Origin: a virus
Reading direction: 5' to 3' (one strand)
IMG/VR virus record: IMGVR_UViG_3300035670_000101
Span: 29,395-93,394 of that record
DNA: 64,000 nucleotides
Both the position numbers and the translations under genes were made by a program. Shown here one piece after another: positions 62,597 to 64,000 of the stretch. Numbering within the stretch: position 1 is the first letter of the stretch; every line of letters starts with the position of its first letter. The notes under the pieces were generated by a model. That model did not search any database. It was not told the DNA's origin and was given only the letters and a program-made list of their open reading frames with translations.

Positions 62597-63175
62597 ATGA
62601 CACGAGAAGTTGCAAGTTATGCTCCAAGCCTAGTTGAAGTTTCCTTGTTTGGTGTTCAAATGGAAGGCTTCTCATCTGAGAGTGTTGTAAGAATCACCAA
62701 AGAGGAAGTTACAACAACTCTTGAGATTGCACAAGACGGAAGTGCTAAAGCTGCTGTGAATAAACACACTCCATATCGTGTCACTGTATCCCTTCAAAGC
62801 ACATCATCAGCTAACTCTTGGTTGCACTTGATTTATAAGTTGTATGAGAGAGCTGGTGTTGAGTTTAAGATGCCGTTGAGTATTAAAGATAAGAGTGGTG
62901 ACACTAACTTCTTCTGTACCGATGTGTTCTTTGAAACAGTACCAGATAAAGAGTTTAATAGCACAATCTCTGTGAGTGAATGGTCATTCCTTTGTGTAGC
63001 ACCAAGTTACACTTATGGTGGTAATGTAGAACCTGATCAAATCATCGAAACATTACAACTGCTTGCTGGAGCTTTAGAGGTTGCAAATATGTTTGGTATT
63101 AACCTCAGTGGGTTTACCGATCAACTTACCTCGTTTCAGCAAGGTGCTGTATCTAAACTTAAGGGGATGTTCTAA
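62597..63175 (+). CDS. tail tube-like protein 2 (paralogue)
   Basis: 192 aa, SD TAGGAAAT. VTVSLQSTSSANSWLHLIYKLY, DKSGDTNFFCTDVFFETVPDKEF and SEWSFLC parallel the previous protein (VTLHLAQTSSSNDVLSRIYE; DKSGRTALFSTQARVTMLPNQSF; NDWQVIMP), so the two are ancient duplicates. The C-terminal 40 residues are an added helix. Perhaps a tube end or baseplate hub-linked tube. Confidence 0.7.
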   Translation: MTREVASYAPSLVEVSLFGVQMEGFSSESVVRITKEEVTTTLEIAQDGSAKAAVNKHTPYRVTVSLQSTSSANSWLHLIYKLYERAGVEFKMPLSIKDKSGDTNFFCTDVFFETVPDKEFNSTISVSEWSFLCVAPSYTYGGNVEPDQIIETLQLLAGALEVANMFGINLSGFTDQLTSFQQGAVSKLKGMF

Positions 63176-63759
63176 TGCTTGGACTTATTGGAGAAGCTAA
63201 AGATTTCCTTAAGGGTGTTGTAACAAAGAAAACTAAAACTTACGACCCATCTAAAAACAAGGTAATTGTTGCCGAGGGGTTGGAGTTGGATGGGATACTT
63301 TCAGCAGAGTTATCGGAAGATACTAAGACATCAACCGTAAAGGGTGTTGACGCTCAATATTACGCGATTGTAGAGGACTTTAGTGAGATTACCCTGTCAG
63401 TTACCTTATTAACAACATCACGCTGCTACAGCGCTCTACAGACGCTAGACGTAATGTTAAAGCAAGAGAAAGCTGTATTGCCTATTGTGGTGATTGAGAA
63501 TGGTGAGGTGATTGATTCTTTTGTTGGCAGCATCCTTTCATTAGGTGGAAGAACCTTAGATAAAGAAGGAAGTGCTAAGACAGTTGTTTTCTCAGTTAAG
63601 ACAAGACGAGCAATCACTGGAAATGAAACAGCTAAAATAACAACAGAAACCGCACCAACAGGGTATACAGGAAACGCTACAAGTTTTCCTTATGATCAAG
63701 GTGCTGACGGCATTGTGAGAAGACCTCTCCTGAATGTTAATCAGATTGGTAACGAATAA
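63175..63759 (+). CDS. tail structural protein, tube-related
   Basis: 194 aa; the ATG overlaps the preceding stop (TAATG). Beta-rich with ITLSVTLLTTSRCYSALQTLD and VFSVKTRRAITG. Similar pattern to the tube-like pair (S-x-x-x-x-x-L). Likely a third tube-fold or baseplate protein. Confidence 0.55.
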   Translation: MLGLIGEAKDFLKGVVTKKTKTYDPSKNKVIVAEGLELDGILSAELSEDTKTSTVKGVDAQYYAIVEDFSEITLSVTLLTTSRCYSALQTLDVMLKQEKAVLPIVVIENGEVIDSFVGSILSLGGRTLDKEGSAKTVVFSVKTRRAITGNETAKITTETAPTGYTGNATSFPYDQGADGIVRRPLLNVNQIGNE

Positions 63760-63813
63760 ATTTAAATAAATATTGGAGTTTTACAATTCGTTGAACTCAT
63801 AGTTGGAGAATAA

Positions 63814-64000
63814 AATGTCAGATAATTATAAAATTGTAGAAATTAAAGATACGAAATATGTCCTAGAACCTTTTCTTGGTAAGAAAGGATTTAAGATTAA
63901 ACAAAAAGTTGTGCGTCTCTTAGCACCTGTACTTAAAGAAGTAGGTACACTAAAAGAAGAAAATACAATTCTAGAATATTTAGCTGTAGCTGTACAATCA
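63814..64000 (+). CDS. tail protein, 3' end outside window (possible assembly chaperone)
   Basis: The frame starts at ATG 63814 behind TTGGAG and is open to the window edge (62 residues seen). VEIKDTKYVLEPFLGKKGFK and KQKVVRLLAPVLKEVG resemble the start of tail assembly chaperones in DUF3383 myoviruses, which often follow tube genes. The visible part cannot confirm this. Confidence 0.5.

Overview
This window looks like part of the genome of a large, AT-rich, virulent tailed phage with a contractile tail (Caudoviricetes, myovirus type). The evidence is a complete head and tail-start module (large terminase, portal, S49 protease with nested scaffold, decoration protein, lambda-E-type capsid, neck proteins, tandem sheath-like and tube-like proteins), a phage nucleotide-metabolism block, a tRNA, and no integrase or repressor. 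A lipoprotein o-spanin beside a coiled-coil i-spanin indicates a Gram-negative host. Host-like sigma70 promoters (TTGACN, 17 bp, TATNNT) and strong Shine-Dalgarno sites suggest a gammaproteobacterium, but the species cannot be told from the sequence.

Layout. 1-17.5 kb (rightward): 5'-3' exonuclease, HNH nuclease, DnaQ-like exonuclease, MazG-like protein, class Ia ribonucleotide reductase (NrdA, NrdB), glutaredoxin and ThyX, then many small unknown genes. Together these degrade or process DNA and supply dNTPs. 17.5-24.6 kb (leftward): small genes, a SLOG/YspA-like protein, an HTH regulator and a UvrD-like helicase. 24.6-25.6 kb: a 1 kb AT-rich non-coding region. 25.7-29.9 kb (rightward): a small membrane protein, an AP2-type protein and a run of about ten tiny accessory genes. 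29.9-30.35 kb: a convergent non-coding gap. 30.35-45.1 kb (leftward): mostly small unknown genes, plus spanins, a ClpP-like protein, a PhoH-like ATPase, a GroES-like cochaperonin, a Dam methylase and a second P-loop helicase. 45.1-45.6 kb: a second divergent non-coding region. 45.6-64 kb (rightward): small genes, a GIY-YIG nuclease, structured RNA and tRNA genes, a thioredoxin-like protein, a SleB-type cell-wall hydrolase, then the virion genes, which run off the right edge.

Most notable. (1) The two divergent regions carry collinear copies of a non-coding element of about 240 bp. Its three hairpins keep pairing while their sequences differ, and a conserved tail follows. Each copy lies between a leftward helicase gene and a rightward 60-aa two-helix membrane protein gene; it is a candidate undescribed phage RNA or origin element. 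(2) Two leftward intergenic sites have a sigma70 -35 box in the loop of a terminator-like hairpin and the -10 box directly after the 3' arm, giving a compact stop/start element; looser versions occur elsewhere. (3) The i-spanin frame is cut by an in-frame UAA, but the rest of an Rz-like protein continues in the same frame beneath the overlapping o-spanin. (4) Four AP2-type putative mobile proteins are scattered across the window. (5) The tRNA cluster contains a possible pseudoknotted RNA and tRNA-like elements.
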